A stretch of DNA of 64,000 bases from Dermanyssus gallinae (Eukaryota; Arthropoda; Arachnida; Mesostigmata; Dermanyssidae), in contig QVRM01005606.1 in assembly GCA_003439945.1 (NCBI GenBank), positions 1 to 64,000 on the forward strand. The letters run 5' to 3'. Numbering within the stretch: the stretch's first letter is position 1; every line of letters starts with the position of its first letter. Both the position numbers and the translations under genes were made by a program. Positions 11,735-21,837 of this stretch are shown here, one piece after another. The notes under the pieces were generated by a model that did not search any database, was not told the origin of the DNA, and saw only the letters and a list, made by a program, of their open reading frames with translations.

Positions 11735-12359
11735 CGTGTATGTTTTTTCAGGAAGAATGTGGAGGAGTACGTAAAAGAAGAATTAAGAAACTAGAAGTCC
11801 ATTGCTTCTTATGCAATGGCGGTCGGGGCTCCTGCTCACATAGATTGTACCGCATGGACATGCTAAATGAAATATCACGGAGCATATTAGAAAAGCAGAT
11901 AGATGGCCGTGTCCTTATTCGCACAGGTGTTGGAATCAGTAAGAGTCAAGAGCATTTGCTGAAAAGTAAGAGTCAAGAGCACTTATGGCCAAATCGCTCG
12001 CACGTAGTATCATGGCGGAAAATCAATGAGGACCCAGCCAGAGACAACAAAGCTAACTTACCTTTGCTCACTGGAATTACGAGAATGTGAAATCAACTGT
12101 AGTCTTCCTTCCGCGCACTATGACTACACACTAGTACTTACTGTAACCTAGGCCGGAACGAACTATGGCTTTCGGTTAGTATTTGATAGTGTCAAGAGTG
12201 ACAAGAGTGAGAATGACAAGAGACTTAAGGTCCTCGGAGAGCAAGCGGTGACGTTGCTGTACTATATAACAATACACTCAATGGAATAGAAGTATTATAC
12301 GCAGGGGCCAAATGCCTTGTGCATGCAGAGAGCTCCATAACTTATAATACCCTGCCACT
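11735..12359 (+). pseudogene. Older knuckle-family retrotransposon fragment (ORF1 end and endonuclease start)
   Basis: This aligns with the copy at 49452-53884. 11760-11890 matches the third zinc knuckle and the following CPHRLRRMDMLN-type segment (here CSHRLYRMDMLN). 12090-12343 matches the start of the ORF2 endonuclease, down to a clear match around 'agagcaagcggtg' and 'gagctccataa'. Stops and indels are frequent. It is cut at the left by the gag-only LTR element and at the right by a newer copy of its own family at 12360. Its last 16 bases (12344-12359) are the target site of that newer insertion. Confidence 0.65.
12344..12359. repeat. Target site duplication, 16 bp, left copy
   Basis: ATAATACCCTGCCACT here is repeated exactly at 15814-15829, flanking the retrotransposon at 12360-15813. 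Confidence 0.85.
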
Positions 12360-12395
12360 TCTGCTTTCGGAATGTTATTCAGAGGCAACCTGACG

Positions 12396-12866
12396 CTCCA
12401 ACTCTACCACTTTGCGCCCCCGTAGAGTACGTTCAACCGTCTGATAACTTTTCGAAGCGCAGCTGGTCATCTGTGGTAAAGAATGGTACGAAGGTGAACA
12501 ACGACACAATAAAGACTCGAGAAGTTGGACAGTCAAAGTCGAAACCTGTGGAAATAAGCGAAAAAGCGTTGCCTTCAATGGACATAGCTGCAGATCTTGT
12601 ACAAGGTTTACTAGACAAGGTTGTCCCCTGTATCATCAAAGCGGTTCAAACAGCGGTAACCAGTGTATTTGAAAAGTTGTTTCCCTCTCTGCTCTGTAGC
12701 CGCAGGAGAGATGGGTGGTGACTTGAGCAAAGCCACTGGAGCTACTTCCCTTGAAAAAACCTTGCAACACTCTATTGAAGCCTCCTTGCGCGACGCACTT
12801 TGCACGCTATCATGTAACCAAGGTGTAACGACGACCAAGCGCGACAGGCCTACTGAAGGCTCGTGA
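12396..12866 (+). pseudogene. ORF1 C-terminal piece of the 12360-15813 element
   Basis: It aligns with residues from about 380 to the end of the ORF1 at 49452-51038: the RSWSSVVK-type segment, an amphipathic region (IMDKITPCIVEAVQAAITSA there, LLDKVVPCIIKAVQTAVTSV here) and the HSIEASLRDAL helix. The frame changes at least twice, so no intact product is possible. The zinc knuckles were lost by 5' truncation. Confidence 0.65.
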
Positions 12867-12944
12867 CCGGCTTGCTCAGCAGTAACAAACGCACCAGTAC
12901 AAAAACAACCGCAACATACTCAAGACAAGAGATCGCAACTTAAA

Positions 12945-15718
12945 TTCTTTCAATGGAACTGTGAAGGCATTAAATCAAGTTACCCACTTCTTCCTTTAGC
13001 TAAGCAGTATGACGTGTTGGTTCTTACTGAGACATGGGCCACCAAACCTACAGTCGTTCCAAGTTGGTGTATAGCGGAATGCCTGGGTGTACAAACAGAG
13101 GGACCGGGCAGAACAAGTGGTGGAGTTGCAGTGTTGTTTAACAGCAAGCTCGCTGGCGCAAAAACATGCTACAAAGAGGATAACTGCGTAGGCCTAACAG
13201 GAACCGCCATTAACGTCATTGCAATATATTCAAGTCCTTCAGAAGCAATTTCAACACTGCTGGAGAAATTAGTACTATGTCTTGACATGGTGGACTTACA
13301 CAAAGTGACTGTAGTATGCGGTGATCTCAACTGTCGGCTTGACAAACCAAGATGTATAAGAACGGTATCACTACTCAACGCCTTGGCATCTCGCAGTATG
13401 TGGGTTATATCTACAGCTGAAGATTCGACATTCGTCGCGCCTCACGGACAATCTACGATTGACATTTTCGCCACAAATGCTAACCCATGTAATGTCAAGT
13501 ACAGGGGGGTGCAGGAGAAGACTCTGGCGTTCGGTGCAAGGTGGCACCTACCCGTCGCAATGGAAATATCAATTGAACCTCATTCTACAGATCACAAGCG
13601 GCTTTGTCTAAGTCGCAATCTGAATCTCAGCCTTTTGACGGTTACCTCGCGAAACATAGTCCCAGTGCCAACCGTGATCAACGTGGAATCCTATGCCACC
13701 AGCATTCGAAGTGCCATTACTGCTAGCGCTCGGCTAAAGCAACAAACGGAAAGCAAACGAACAAACAGAAAGCACGCTTCATGGTACAATCAGGAGTGCG
13801 CTTCTTGCAAACACTATATGATTCAAGCATACATTTTAGCAAAAATCCGCCCGGAGATGACTTATTTTTATACTAGATTAAATCGTGACTATAAAAGAGT
13901 TGTAAAAAACGCCATTAAAGAATATGAAGAACGAAAACAATACAAGCTGCTCCTAGAAGCGCAACAACGACTTCATAAGTGGCTGCAGACAGACAGGCGC
14001 GTTACTGCGTGTCCTATCCCACATGATATACTAAATGCTCATTTCCGGCAAATGTTTGCCAGTGCCATTACCGTTCCGAGCTGCGCTCCTGTGATAATGT
14101 CAGTGTGGGACAAGCGCGTCACTGACGCCCGTCAAGCCCTGTCGCGGCCTTTTAGCAATTCTGAAGTTATCGACTCAAAAATGAAAGCACCGTCTGGGAA
14201 GGCCCCGGGGCTCGATTTGGTCACAAATGAACATCTCAAGCAAGCGATTCACCTTGCGCCTTGTTTTACCAGACTTTTTAATGAGGTGATGAAAACGGTC
14301 CAACTACCCTCGGAATGGAAAACCAGTCTTCTTAGCATTATCCCTAAAGGAAAAGGAGATCCGCTAGCACCGTCGTCTTACCGAGGTATCGCAAAGAAGA
14401 GCGCAATCTACAAACTTCTGTCGGCTATCCTAGCCCGTAGATTAGAACATTTTCTTGAGATTAACAGAAAGCTGCCGGAGCAACAACATGGCTTCAGAAG
14501 GGGCCGGTCAACAATGACAGCATGTGCTGTACTTCTAAATTCGATACAACGGGCACTTCGAACTAAGGGGGCTTATCTATTTGCTGTATTTGTAGATTTT
14601 AAAGCGGCCTTTGATACGGCCGCACGAACAATTATACTTGACAAGCTGGCTTTTTGCGGGATCTCATTGAATATATTGGAGCTCATTAAAGGTTACAGGA
14701 AGGACAAGTTATTATAGATGACGGAGGCGCTAAACACATGGCGATCTTACAGACCACTGGTGTTGCCCAAGGTGATAATCTTAGCCCCCTGCTGTTTTCG
14801 GTGCTGGTGAGTGACCTTCCTGAAGAGATACGGAGTCGGCACTCGCAGGTAGACGTCCTTATGTATGCAGACGACTTGGTGCTATATTCTCGCAGTCGAT
14901 TCCATTTGCAACAATCCCTTGTGACCTTGCAGCATTACGTTCATCGAAACCAGTTGGAAATAAATTTAGATAAAACAAAGGCAATGAAGTTTAGACGCGG
15001 AGGGAAATTGGCTGGAATCGACGAACTACGGTTAGGTTCAAAATCTATAGAATTTGTCTCGCATTTCTCATACCTAGGGATTATGTTCTCGTCTCGAGGT
15101 ACGAACTTCTCGAGGCACATTGATGAACGAATTCGGAAAGGACTACAGTCCTTTCATAGCATCCGAGACCCTCATAAACTATCAATGGACGTTGCCGTTC
15201 ATCTCTTTAACCTGAAGATTGCGCCTACTGCTTCTTACGGTATACAGGTGATATGGCCGCATCTGACGAAGTTAAACTTTAAGGCGCTTGACCAAATCAA
15301 GGCCGCTTTTCTAAAAAAGGCGCTAAGAGTCCACCGCACTAGTCTCAACAGATTAGTCTATTTACTGGCGTCGACTCCGCTATTTGTTGAGAATTTACAA
15401 AAAATCCACGTGTTACCGAAAACGGCAGCTTTCAACGAGTACATGTCTGAATGGGAGAATAAGATGGCAGACATTGACCCGCTCTTTTATGAAACCCAGG
15501 CAATGACGTGTACTTCATGGAAGCGCTGCAACTATGAAAATAGACACCTAATTGCACGATTTGCTGTACATGGCTTCCACATGAAGATCTGTATTCGAGA
15601 GAAGTTCCATGAAATTTCCTCGTTATGCTTGTGCAAACTTTGCGGGAGACAGTGTGACTTATATCACCTTCAACGATGCGATAGAACAGTTCCGTTGACT
15701 CGACTTTTAGAACCGTGA
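12945..15718 (+). pseudogene. ORF2 endonuclease-reverse transcriptase, one frameshift (knuckle family)
   Basis: The APE-type endonuclease begins at FFQWNCEGIKS (about 12945). It keeps LVLTETWA, GDLNCRLDKP and STIDIFATN, which carry metal-binding and catalytic positions of this fold. The RT follows: AKKSAIYKLLSAILARRL, the motif A aspartate in FVDFKAAFD, then a small net -1 indel near 14695-14715. In the shifted frame it continues with GVAQGDNLSP (motif B), MYADDLVLYSRSRF (motif C, two catalytic Asp) and the MKFRRGGK segment. The C-terminus has a cysteine/histidine zinc motif (CLCKLCGRQCDLYHLQRC). Unlike the copy at 51136-53884, the LTETW segment is intact, so the indel is the only obvious lesion. 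There is no clear AUG before the endonuclease. Confidence 0.88.
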
Positions 15719-15813
15719 TGAATATATGTATATGTGAATGTGTGCTTTCTCTGTACGCGCAATATTGTAAACCAACTATCGGTTAATAAAGCTATTATGT
15801 TATGATATCCAGG

Positions 15814-15829
15814 ATAATACCCTGCCACT
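15814..15829. repeat. Target site duplication, 16 bp, right copy
   Basis: Exact repeat of 12344-12359, directly after the 3' tail of the inserted element. Confidence 0.85.
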
Positions 15830-16380
15830 CATATGCTTCCTTGAATTGTTATGCTAATACTAAAGTTAAAGATCTACCATTGAATATATGTAATAATACC
15901 CAGCTAAGTTTGTCCTTTATCGCCAGTTTTAGCTTAGAACTTGAGGTAAGATGAAATTTTTCGATTATTGGTGAAATATACAAGCTTGTAGCATCCACCA
16001 CCCTAATGACCGGACGGCGACAGTTACAGTTCGCTAGTCTGTCGCTCAAACAACACGCGCCCTCTGCCTGGCTCGCACCAACGACTACTGACTCGTTTAT
16101 TCGCATGCCTTCTCTTATGTCACAGATTTGCCCCTATTTACGGCATATTGCTTCCCCCAAATTTAAAAAGATCGTGGGAAGAATAAAGCACATTGCATTT
16201 TTATGGACAAGCGTTATGATGCACCATAGCCACACAAACAGTAGCCCTTGTTCTCTGGAGGCTACTTCTAATAAAACTGTCCTAACTAGAAATTCTGCTA
16301 GCAATGTTGTAAGGCATCCATGGAGACTGAGTGGTCCGATGTTTAAGCAGGTGAGATGTGTAGTCTGCTTAATCACATAC
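15830..16380. other. No gene seen
   Basis: Unassigned sequence. If the host of the 12360 insertion were intact, its endonuclease should continue here, but I cannot align it. The host copy was probably already broken. Confidence 0.35.
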
Positions 16381-16740
16381 TCAGGGGAAAACGTACCTAA
16401 GGTGTGGCACAAGGCTAGGCTTATTCTGCTATTCAAAAACAAAGATGGCAACAACGTGGACAATCCAAATCTCTACCGGGATATCGCGTTGAAACGCACC
16501 CTTAGAAAAACCCTTTCGCCAAGTTGATTATCTCGAAAGTGTTTTGAACTGTGCTCCGGAGCAATTCGGATTCAGGAAAAATCGCGGCACAGAACGCAAT
16601 CCATGTACTCCAGGCGAAAGTTGAGCGGGCGTTGATCTGAGGGTCACTTGTACGTCGTCTTTATTGGCTGCGTCCAATTTTTCGACAAAGTTTACCGCCA
16701 CTTACTAGTCAAATTATTTTGAAATACAACAAACAACAAA
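16381..16740 (+). pseudogene. Non-LTR reverse transcriptase fragment (same family as 43433-44832)
   Basis: 16381-16530 reads PKVWHKARLILLFKNKDGNN then YRDIALKRTLRKT, the finger-domain motifs preceding RT motif A. A frame change leads to APEQFGFRKNRGT and, in another frame, to the motif A region (VVFIGCVQFFDK) with the catalytic Asp replaced. The copy at 44060-44450 shows the same order. The fragment stops at about 16740, where a different RT family begins, so the junction is a break or an insertion boundary. Confidence 0.6.
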
Positions 16741-17435
16741 AGGCCGGTTCCGCTCTTGTCAGTACCTTGTAAATTGTTCGAGAAAATCATCACTGAAGCG
16801 ATCTACAGTAACGCTAACGCGCATGGTCTGATTTCCAAAGAACAGTTTGCGTACCGTCCCGCCCACTTCACGGTTCTGCAGCTGCTTGAGACACAAAATG
16901 ACTAATCATTTATGGTCAACGAGGGAAAACTATTTGACTGCATCCACTTCAACTTCAAGTCCGCCTTCGAAACCACAACGCACTCAAAGCTGCTCAACAT
17001 TATGCCGCGTTATGGAGTTGGAAGTCGTATTATTAACTGGATTAAGGCCTTCCTCACGGATAGGTTTTTCAGATTCAGGGTGAATGATTGTCTATTCTCC
17101 ACTGCTGAAGTGACGTCGAGTTGCCGTCAGGACACTATACGAGGTCCAATATTGTGCGTACTGTATACTGACTGCTTTAAATATATAGTGGGCCAGCCAG
17201 TGCAAACAATAATATATGCAGACGATGTAAAAATGTATATAGCTATAGATAAAGATATGAATGCCGGACTTCTTTAAAATACTCCCTACGTTTTATAAAT
17301 GGCAGCCCTGGCCACACGGAGGCAGAACTGGATATTTCGTTGTACTGTGTTAAAAAACCCCTCCCTGTAGATAAAGTTGTATAAGCAATATGTTCTGCCG
17401 GTCCTACTGTATGCCTCGCCGGTGTAGAATCTAGG
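16741..17435 (+). pseudogene. CR1-like reverse transcriptase fragment
   Basis: It begins RPVPLLSVPCKLFEKII (RT motif 2a) and EQFAYRPAHFTVLQLLE. After a frame change it reads HFNFKSAFETTTHSKLLN, where the motif A Asp is replaced by Asn. Then come a degraded motif B and an intact IIYADDVKMY (motif C). The C-terminal side KQYVLPVLLYASPV is recognisable to about 17430. YADDVKxY and LYKxYVxPxLxY are hallmarks of CR1/Jockey-type enzymes. Motif A is mutated, so the copy is dead. Confidence 0.7.
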
Positions 17436-17442
17436 CTATTTT

Positions 17443-17482
17443 TTTTTTTTTTCATATAAATATATATATATATATTTTTTTT
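17443..17482. repeat. T-run and (TA)n low-complexity tract
   Basis: A run of T residues, a short TA dinucleotide array and another T run follow directly after the RT fragment. Confidence 0.8.
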
Positions 17483-17574
17483 CCGTAAGGCAATTGCCCG
17501 TGTACGGATTTTTCATGTCATGGCTAAGTTTATTCCACTCCGGCATTTACCTTGTCTAAATTGGAAACCATGCA

Positions 17575-17680
17575 AACCAATTTAAGAGTGACCGGTCTGG
17601 GTCTCGAACCCAGTCCTCCCGAATGCAAGGCAAAGGCTTTGCCACTAAGCCACCTTGCTCGGTGCTCGGTCGGCCGACAA
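17575..17680 (-). repeat. tRNA-like (Ala-like) pseudogene or SINE head
   Basis: The minus strand has a canonical A box (TGGCTTAGTGGCA) and a T-arm with a perfect 5-bp stem and 7-nt loop (CTGGG TTCGAGA CCCAG). The middle resembles tRNA-Ala (CTTGCAT around the anticodon), but the seven bases flanking the arms do not pair as an acceptor stem. I read it as a tRNA-derived SINE head or tRNA pseudogene. It differs from the two other tRNA-like families in this window. Confidence 0.6.
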
Positions 17681-17934
17681 CTACCCGCTCACTAAACTTT
17701 AAAAGAAATTTGTTAGGCGTGTTGCATCTCGCTGCAACATTAACGAGAATGACGTAAAATGTGAAGATATTGCATTCATGTTAGAGAGAATTGACAAATC
17801 CACGTTTATTCGGATATGTAAGCCACCTGAGAGAGCGGCGAAGTACAACAAGGACTCGCGCCGGGCTCAATATCCAGCTAGTAACTGTTGCTAAGAAAAC
17901 GATTGTCAACAGGACAGGTGTTTGCACAGCGTCT

Positions 17935-17949
17935 AGCTTGTAGGTATAG
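17935..17949. repeat. Target site duplication, 15 bp, left copy
   Basis: AGCTTGTAGGTATAG, repeated exactly at 18972-18986 around the inverted retrotransposon copy. Confidence 0.88.
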
Positions 17950-18971
17950 TAGTAGTTTTATTAACCAATAATTGGTTTACAATATACATCATAGACATCG
18001 CATTTCAGAATTGAGACAGCGGGATTGCTCTTTCACAACGCTGAAGGTGATAAAGATCACACGGGCAGCCACAAAGTTTACATATACACTCCGACGAGAT
18101 CTCAAGAAACTTCTCGCGCGCACAGATCTTCAGATGGAAGCCGTGGATGGCAAATCTGGTGATTAGATGCCGGTTCTCATAACTGCAGGCTCTCCACAAA
18201 TCCGACGTCATTGCTCTCGTTTCATAAAACAGCGAGTCGATGTCGGCCATTTTATTCTCCCAGTCTAAGATGTGTTCTCTAAAAACCGTCGTCTTCGGCA
18301 GGTTGTACATCCTCTGTAAGTCCTCAACGAATAACGGCGACGATGCCAGTAAGTGCAATAACCTATTCAGGCTAGTGCGGTGGACGTTCAATGCTTTCTT
18401 TAGAAAACTGGCTTTGAGTTGATCAAACGCCCTTAGGCGTGAGATAAGGCCAGATCACCTGAACACCGTAAGATGCTGTGGATGCAATCTTCAGGTTAAA
18501 CAGGTTAACAGCAACCTCTATAGACAGTCTGCATGGATCACTGACACTGTAAAAGGATTGTAGGCCTTTTCGGGCTCTTTCTTCAACATGCCTGGATAGG
18601 CTTGTGCCACGTGAAAAAAACACGACCCCAAGGTAGGGAAAGTATAGAACGATTTCAACTATTTTTAAATCCAGTCAGAGCTCATCGCCTTTGGCTAGTC
18701 TTCCTCCTCGTCGCTTTTGTCTTGCTCGCATCCTTGACAAGCTGGCACACAGTGGAGTCCCACTGGGCATGCTAAAGCTTCTAAGAAGCATCTCGCAAGA
18801 GGGACTGGCAATAATAGACGCGTTGCTGAGCACGCGCCGATCATTCAGACCACCGGTGTTCCTCAGGGTGATAACCTGAGTCCTCTGTTGTTCCTCTCCT
18901 TCACTTGCAGCAGTCGCTTGTAACTCTACAAGGCTATGTAAACCAGAACAAACTGGAGATCAATGCGAGCA
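17950..18971 (-). mobile_element. Knuckle-family retrotransposon copy with 5' inversion (twin priming)
   Basis: The left ~780 bp (17950-18730) reads on the minus strand as the 3' part of ORF2. From its 5' side it has a damaged RRGGRLAKGDEL segment, FSRGTSLSRHVEERARKGLQ, NRLLHLLASSPLFVEDLQ, RFAIHGFHLKIC and CICKLCGCPCDLYHLQRC. The family 3' terminus (TTGTAAACCAATTATTGGTT, then AATAAA) lies at the left edge. The right ~240 bp (18729-18971) reads on the plus strand as the segment just upstream in the same ORF: ILDKLAHSGVPLG, EGLAIIDA, QTTGVPQGDN and NQNKLEINAS. The breakpoint word TGCGAGCAAG occurs on both sides (minus 18730-18721, plus 18964-18973). The whole is flanked by a 15-bp duplication. 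The inverted part lacks about 110 bp containing YADD. Confidence 0.88.
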
Positions 18972-18986
18972 AGCTTGTAGGTATAG
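18972..18986. repeat. Target site duplication, 15 bp, right copy
   Basis: Exact repeat of 17935-17949. Confidence 0.88.
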
Positions 18987-19239
18987 CCATGCACAACCTT
19001 CCTCGTAAGCCGCTGGTTTAAGCAAGATTGTTTTCTTGTAATAGAGCACTTATCGGTGATTGTACTAACGCCCCCTGCTAAAGGGTGTGTGAATATATAC
19101 TGGGGTGGATGGTTCTTTCCTACGAGTGCTTCCCGGCTTCTTTGCTGAAGACCGCCTTGATGTAAACATAAGGGGTGAGGACACTTTGCAGCTGAGTCAA
19201 AACGTAGGGACTCTAAAGCGGACCTTCCCAGTTGTCTTT

Positions 19240-19725
19240 TGTTCTCCTTGCTCATCGCAGACCTAGCCCACCATCTGCGGGAGGAGTTTAGAAAAACCGT
19301 CGTGGTTATGTATGCGGATGACATAGAGGTGGCCATTCGTCGAACTGTCGGCGTCGGATAAACTTACCTTTACTGTAAAAGCCTGCAAATAAATTCGCGA
19401 CGAAAGCCATTAAGTTTTGCCGTGGGGGTCGATTGGCTGCAGCAGACATATTACCCTACTGTCGCAAATCGCTGGAGTTTGTAATCTCCTTCCCATATTT
19501 GGGTCTAAGACTACACTATATAGGAACGACATTCAGCCATCTGCAATAGGTGTCGGGCAGCTATTGCCTCTATTCACTCAGAGGTGAGAGACAACCCGAC
19601 TACAGTCTCTGAGTGCGGCAGTGCGCATATTTAAGCTTAAGCTTGCGCCAGTGCTAAGCTACAGCCAGCTACGGCCAGGTGTGGGGCCAATTTGCGCAGC
19701 TAGAAAGATGCTTCACAATATATAT
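19240..19725 (+). pseudogene. PHD-family-like ORF2 fragment (RT palm to C-terminal region)
   Basis: It reads LLFSLLIADLAHHLREEFRK then VVVMYADDIEVAI (RT motif C), a gap, LQINSATKAIKFCRGGRL, SLEFVISFPYLGL and VRIFKLKLAPVLSY, with several frame changes. The wording (LIADL, YADDIE, FKLKLAP) is closer to the copy at 39856-40644 than to the knuckle family. It ends abruptly at the left LTR of the element at 19726. Confidence 0.65.
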
Positions 19726-20148
19726 TGTAACGAACTTACTGTGTACGCATCACAGCGCAATTCAAATAAGTCGACCAACCGACCATGTCCAACGGCTACA
19801 GCGCCCGCGCCAGAATCTCAGCGTACACAACGTTCACCGACCGATACAAGTCAAACAGTCACTTAACCTGTATTCCTACAGGAAACAAACACAAACTGCT
19901 GTACATTTCGACTAATTTGAGAGCGGGTTCTGACACCCTTCGGGGTCTCGTGAACCGCCGCGGTGCCTCGTGAACCAATAAATAGACTGAGCAGCATGGC
20001 TTAATAACCATCCGTTGCTCGGCCGTGCTTTGCATTCGACCCAATGCTACGTGTCGTCATTCATCGTTCCTGAGTCCCACGGACTGCAGAACCCGTCCGG
20101 ATGAGTCTACATCCCCAAGCTGACTTAGCGTAACACAACAACGTTACA
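19726..20148 (+). repeat. 5' LTR
   Basis: 423-bp repeat with TG...CA ends. It contains 'ccaataaatagac', which could act as TATA-like or polyadenylation signal, and GC-rich blocks shared with the right copy. Confidence 0.75.
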
Positions 20149-20285
20149 TTTGGTGGAGATGCGTCGATCCCTCTCTACCACCGGACGGCGAACCAACCCA
20201 GGCGACAACGGACGATGCCAGTAAACAACGTTACACTTGGTAGCGATGCGGTGAGCAACGTCACATTTGGTTGAGATGCTTCGAT
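20143..20285 (+). repeat. Triplicated primer-binding-region motif
   Basis: The word acgttacatttggtggagat, which spans the LTR end and the presumed primer-binding site, occurs at about 20141. Degenerate repeats occur at about 20220 (acgttacacttggtagcgat) and 20258 (acgtcacatttggttgagat). The following 'ccaccggacggcga' is also repeated as 'ccaacggacggcga'. This suggests local tandem duplication of the LTR/primer-site junction. Confidence 0.55.
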
Positions 20286-20444
20286 CTCTACCAACGGACG
20301 GCGATCCAACCGAAGCGACAATGGACGACGACGAAACAGCACACGGAACGCGACGAAGAGAATCAACAGCAGTCCACAGACCTAGAGCCCTCGACAACAA
20401 CCATGACCGCAGTACCGACTACAACCACATCCACGATGACGCTT

Positions 20445-20590
20445 CCCGACCACGGCCACCGAAGCCGACGACGCTCCTCGACCACGGCCACCAAAGCCGA
20501 CGACGCTCCTCGACCACGGCCACCAAAGCCGACGACGCTCACCGACCACGGCTACCGAAGCCGACGACGCTCCCCGACCACGATACCGTC
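20445..20590 (+). repeat. ~32-bp tandem repeat (Arg/Pro/Thr-rich if translated)
   Basis: A 'gccaccgaagccgacgacgc' unit with 'tcctcgaccacg' linker recurs about four times with few changes. Open frames through it (20267-20653) merely translate the repeat and I do not call a gene. Confidence 0.7.
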
Positions 20591-20770
20591 CATACGCGAC
20601 GAGATCCGATAAGCGATCAACCCCGACCACGAACGACAGAGTTCAAGACATAGTGCCATCGTTCGTCTTTACCCAGTGTAAAAGCGTACAAGCCGCCCGG
20701 GTAAGTTGCGCAGAACAAGGCCGAAATACGACCGTGACCAGCGTTCATCCTTGCCCGGTTTATATATATA

Positions 20771-21827
20771 CAGGGTGTGACTGAAAGAATTTTATAGCGA
20801 TGCATGGAATTGTAGAGCTCGTTAAAGCAAATATTTTTTCCAATGGAACATGGGGTCTGAGAAGTCTTGTTTCAGAGTGAGAGTGAAATTACTACAATTT
20901 ATGACACTGCCGTTTTTGCCCGACATAGGAGCACAAAATGTGCTTTTGCGAGACAACCAGTCTTCCTAGACACAAACTAAGCACACCTTCGTGTTTGCGA
21001 AAAATTCTGCTCCATCTGAAGAGTATACAAGGCCGGTCAGAAGACGTGACATGGTCGCTTAGAAGAGAATTCGCCAAAAATGAAGTTCTTTATTAGCGTT
21101 CACGCCAAATACTTTAGAATCATAACCCTTCAACCACCCACAGCGCTCAAAACGGACGTATTCAGCCAATGCGCAATTCATGGCGATCATTTTGGTACCA
21201 AACATGTGTCAATGCGAGCTGTGGTTGCGAAGTAATTACGATTTTTCGGCGAGATGTCCAGATTAAGTGCATGTAAAATGACTGTGTGGCGACGTTTACT
21301 ACCGCCGACGTGTCGCGCGAGAGCCGCAGCGCGTCATTTTTCATGCACTTAAACTGGACATCCCGCCGAAAAATTGTAATTACTCCGCAACCACCGCTCG
21401 CATTGCCATAAGTTTGGTACCAAAATGATCATCATGAAATGCGCATTTGCTGCGTATGTTAGCTTTAAACACGTGGGTGGTCGTAGGGTTATGATTCTAA
21501 AGTATTTGGCGTGAACGCTAATAAAGAACTTCATTTTTGGCGAATTCTCTTCTAAGCGACCATGTCACGTCTTCTGACCGGCCTTGTATACTCTTCAGAT
21601 GGAGCAGAATTTTATCGCGAACACGAAGGTGTGCTTAGTTTGTGTCTAGGAAGAGCACATTTTGTGCTCCTATGTCGGGCAAAAACGGCAGTGTCATAAA
21701 TTGTAGTAATTTCACTCTCACTCCGAAACAAGACTTCTCAGACCCCATGTTCCATTGGAAAAAATATTTGCTTTAACGAGCTCTACAATTCCATGCATCG
21801 CTATAAAATTCTTTCAGTCACACCCTG
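20771..21827. mobile_element. Foldback DNA transposon 1 (~1.06-kb near-perfect palindrome)
   Basis: The unit begins CAGGGTGTGACTGAAAG and ends with the reverse complement CTTTCAGTCACACCCTG. The left arm (20771 to about 21283) is repeated inverted at about 21334-21827 with few mismatches and one ~17-nt gap; only about 50 GC-rich bases separate the arms. It is flanked on both sides by TATATATATA, so the target was a TA-type site. There is no transposase. It resembles a foldback/MITE element with unusually long arms. I cannot name the superfamily with confidence; the TA target and CAGGGTGT ends are the clues. Confidence 0.85.
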
Positions 21828-21837
21828 TATATATATA

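Larger units (their letters stand above)
12360..15813 (+). mobile_element. 5'-truncated knuckle-family non-LTR retrotransposon
   Basis: A 3.45-kb insertion bounded by a perfect 16-bp duplication. It starts inside the ORF1 C-terminal region, carries nearly all of ORF2, and ends in a short 3' UTR containing GGTTAATAAA and a T/A-rich tail. This is the expected product of target-primed reverse transcription that stopped before the 5' end. It landed in the endonuclease region of an older copy of its own family. The same 3' terminus is seen in the inverted copy at 17950-18971, which fixes the family's 3' end. Confidence 0.9.

Noticed and set aside
17575..17680. Functional tRNA-Ala gene
   Set aside because: A and B boxes are good but no acceptor stem forms, so a tRNA-derived repeat is more likely.
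20267..20653. Open frames through the GC-rich tandem repeat
   Set aside because: They only translate a 32-bp repeat and are open in two frames, which a repeat unit not divisible by three can produce without selection.
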